From: an uncultured Ignavibacteriales bacterium
GTDB lineage: Bacteria > Bacteroidota > Ignavibacteria > Ignavibacteriales > Ignavibacteriaceae
Direction of reading: 5' to 3'
DNA length: 6,865 bases
NCBI GenBank assembly: GCA_913053915.1
Contig: CAJXGP010000109.1
Span: 1 to 6,865, forward strand
Shown here: one piece after another, positions 5,028 to 6,865 of the stretch
How positions within the stretch are numbered: the stretch's first letter is position 1
Layout of the letters: every line of letters starts with the position of its first letter
Position numbers and translations under genes: made by a program
Notes under the pieces: model-generated
What the model saw: only the letters and a program-made list of their open reading frames with translations
Databases searched by the model: none
Told to the model about the DNA's origin: nothing

Positions 5028-5624
5028 ATATTCTTTTCATTAGCGAAATCTAAAATCGGAACCGGAAAAAATTATGCTGTTGAAACATATTCTGAAAAAT
5101 TAATTCAATGGAGATCATTTGCAAATATCGGCTAATAGAGGCTTGGCAATCACGAATAAATTATATCACTCTGAATTTTTAGCCTATATTTCGTCTCTTG
5201 CTGCAGTCTGCAAGATACTTGGGCTACAGAAATAGAGACTTTAAAAAGGACAATGACGGGTCGGTATATTAAATTTAAGACCTGTTGAACAAGGGGTTTC
5301 CTGAAGTATATCATTTACGAATGCTATAGGTTCTGTACTTGGTGCTTTCATCATTGCAGTTTCCTCTTTAAATTGGGTATTATTTAATTTTTTATCTTTT
5401 AGTTTGCTAATAACAGCTATTGGTGTTTTAAGCAGTTCAATTGATAATTTTTTAGGAACGACTATGCAAGTGCAGTTTATGCGGGAGAATAACCGGAAAA
5501 CGTTCTCATTGCGGTAAAAAAACTGCATATTATCGGGGGGCTTAGATTATTTAATAATGATATTGCGAATTTTATTACTGCAGTATCCGTAGGGCTTTTA
5601 GCGACTATTTTTATTATAATTTAA
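5028..5624 (+). pseudogene. Decayed DUF92 integral membrane protein gene (TIGR00297/VTE6-like family)
   Basis: This remnant makes sense only when read across shifting frames. Segments in order: 'FFSLAKSKIGTG...YSEK' (5031-5099); 'GDHLQISANRGLA...SSLAAVC' (5110-5211); 'DTWATEIETLK' (5214-5246); 'PVEQGVS', a TGA stop at 5302, then 'SISFTNAIGSVLGAFIIAV' and on to 'DNFLGTTMQVQF' (5281-5478); 'CGRITGKRSHCGKKTAYYRG' (5480-5539); and 'GLRLFNNDIANFITAVSVG', ending at TAA 5622-5624. The order and motifs (RDxxQVxANGG-like, ADTWATE, EQGVSGG, HCG, NND-NF) match the DUF92 family, which includes plant phytyl-phosphate kinase VTE6; bacterial roles are less clear. At least five frame changes and one stop separate the segments, and the N-terminal membrane region (about 70 residues) is missing. 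One shift lies in a run of six G (5535-5540). Flanking genes are intact. Confidence 0.85.
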
Positions 5625-5631
5625 TGGGTAA

Positions 5632-6865
5632 ATGAAAAACTTAAAATATTATATTATTATTTGCGTTTCGCTTTTAACAATTAACACATTTGCGCAAACT
5701 ACTGCACAAAGATACGCTGCCGCTATGAATGCTTATAATTTAAAACAGTATGCCGTTGCAGCGAATTCATTCAATAGATTTTTACAAAATTATAATCTTC
5801 AAGATAAACTTTTTGCGTCGGCGAAATATTATTACTCCGAGTCTATGCTTAAGCTTGGTGAAAAAGATGCGGCGATTAATGGATTCGAATATTTGGTGAA
5901 CAATTTTCAATGGTCAAGTTTTAGAGTAAACGCTCTTTATAAGCTTGGTGAAATTTATTATTCGACGGCAAATTATGACAAATCTATAAAAAGATTAAAA
6001 CAATTATTAAAAGATTACCCTTCCAGTAAGCTTACAGGTTCATCTTTGTATTGGGTCGGAGAAGCGTATCAAAAAGAAAATAAAATGGAAGACGCTATTC
6101 AATTCCTTACAGATGCAATTTCAAAAAAAGAAAATAATAAATTTGTTGATAATTCATTATATGCGCTGGCTTCAATATTTCAGAAAATCGGTGATTATGA
6201 AAATGCAGTTAAGTATTATGATCAGCTTTTATCATATCATCAAAATAGTCCTCTCGTTCCATCGGCACAAATACAAATAGGAATCTGTTATTTTAAACTT
6301 AAAGATTATAATTCATCAATAATTGAGCTGAGCGATCCTATTCTTTCTACTTTACCATCAAAATCTTATTCGGAAAGTCTTTATTTATTAGCAAATTCTT
6401 ATTATAGGTTAAGAAATTTCAAAGCTGCCGGGAAAGTTTATTCGGAAATAATTAAGAAATATCCCAATTCGGATGTTAAAAGAAATGTTGAATATGGATT
6501 AGCATGGACATATTTTCAACAGAAAAAATATAATGATGCTTACAGATTGTTTAACTATCTCTCCGGTGGAGATGATTCCTTAGCGATTAAATCATTTTTC
6601 TGGAAAGGTGAAGCTAAAAGATATTCCGGTGATGTAAAACAAGCATTTAATATTTATAGACAATTCCTGGTAAATTATCCTACTAGTAAAATGATTGGTG
6701 GAGTTACTTATCAGATGGGTGTGCTTTATTTTAACCGGAAAAAATATATTTTAGCTGAAAAGTTTCTTCGAACCTCACTTGGATCAATAGATAAAGCCGT
6801 AAAGACAAAAGCTCTTAATCTAATGGGAGAAATAGAGCTGAATAAAAAGAATTTTAATGAGGCAA
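5632..6865 (+). CDS. Large exported TPR protein, 3'-truncated by window edge
   Basis: The frame is open from ATG 5632 to the window end, giving 411 complete codons. A Sec signal peptide is clear: 'MKNLK' then a hydrophobic core (about 6-18) and likely cleavage TFA|Q22. The rest is an unbroken array of TPR-like units of the TPR_6/YbgF-BamD style, with repeated patterns such as 'ALYKLGEIYYSTANYDKSIK', 'SLYWVGEAYQKENKMEDAIQ', 'SLYALASIFQKIGDYENAVK' and 'SLYLLANSYYRLRNFKAAGK'. Linkers contain 'YPSSKL', 'YPNSDV' and 'YPTSKM', the inter-repeat turn typical of this class. These proteins usually act as periplasmic scaffolds in envelope assembly or transport; no specific partner can be named. The start lies 7 bases after the stop of the DUF92 remnant, so the gene probably belongs to the same ancestral operon. 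Confidence 0.88.
   Translation, partial: MKNLKYYIIICVSLLTINTFAQTTAQRYAAAMNAYNLKQYAVAANSFNRFLQNYNLQDKLFASAKYYYSESMLKLGEKDAAINGFEYLVNNFQWSSFRVNALYKLGEIYYSTANYDKSIKRLKQLLKDYPSSKLTGSSLYWVGEAYQKENKMEDAIQFLTDAISKKENNKFVDNSLYALASIFQKIGDYENAVKYYDQLLSYHQNSPLVPSAQIQIGICYFKLKDYNSSIIELSDPILSTLPSKSYSESLYLLANSYYRLRNFKAAGKVYSEIIKKYPNSDVKRNVEYGLAWTYFQQKKYNDAYRLFNYLSGGDDSLAIKSFFWKGEAKRYSGDVKQAFNIYRQFLVNYPTSKMIGGVTYQMGVLYFNRKKYILAEKFLRTSLGSIDKAVKTKALNLMGEIELNKKNFNEA

Noticed and set aside
5241..5528. Antisense ORF of 95 codons
   Set aside because: It lies opposite the DUF92 remnant, whose plus-strand segments match a known family. The minus-strand product matches nothing I recognise.

Overview
The window is about 6.9 kb of AT-rich bacterial DNA. 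It reads like a member of the Bacteroidota/Chlorobiota/Ignavibacteria group. This placement is inferred from gene content and protein style: Sec-exported TPR proteins, small LTxxQ-type periplasmic proteins beside an ECF sigma factor, a carboxymuconolactone-decarboxylase-like protein next to a DUF92 gene, and weak or absent Shine-Dalgarno sequences before several genes. No marker gene fixes the taxon.

Layout. (1) 2-481 is the 3' part of a DUF1697 gene. (2) 482-1001 has no convincing long gene. It is rich in inverted repeats, includes a 134-bp nested palindromic element (839-972), and holds one tiny antisense ORF with a strong ribosome binding site. (3) 1002-3302 is an envelope-stress-like locus. 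A Spy/CpxP-like LTxxQ protein is on the minus strand. Divergent from it is an apparent three-gene operon: ECF sigma factor, single-pass membrane anti-sigma-like protein, and a second small LTxxQ protein. The candidate -35 boxes of the two divergent units overlap. (4) 3397-3480 is tRNA-Leu(GAG). (5) 3528-4292 is an exported TPR protein followed by a strong intrinsic terminator. (6) 4361-6865 is a second plus-strand cluster: an intact CMD-family gene, a heavily decayed DUF92 membrane-protein pseudogene, and the 5' part of a large exported TPR protein that runs off the window.

How the genes may work together. By analogy with the sigma/anti-sigma/Spy-fold sensor arrangements of the Cnr and Cpx type, the 1002-3302 block is best read as a self-contained envelope or metal stress circuit: the anti-sigma protein holds the sigma factor at the membrane, and the two periplasmic LTxxQ proteins act as sensor and/or chaperone. 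Both LTxxQ proteins end in the same Arg-Met alternating tail. This is the most interesting signal in the window, but its ligand is unknown. The DUF92 remnant has at least five frame changes and an in-frame stop between two intact neighbours, so the loss looks specific to that gene. I found no transposase, CRISPR array, phage gene or clearly novel large system.
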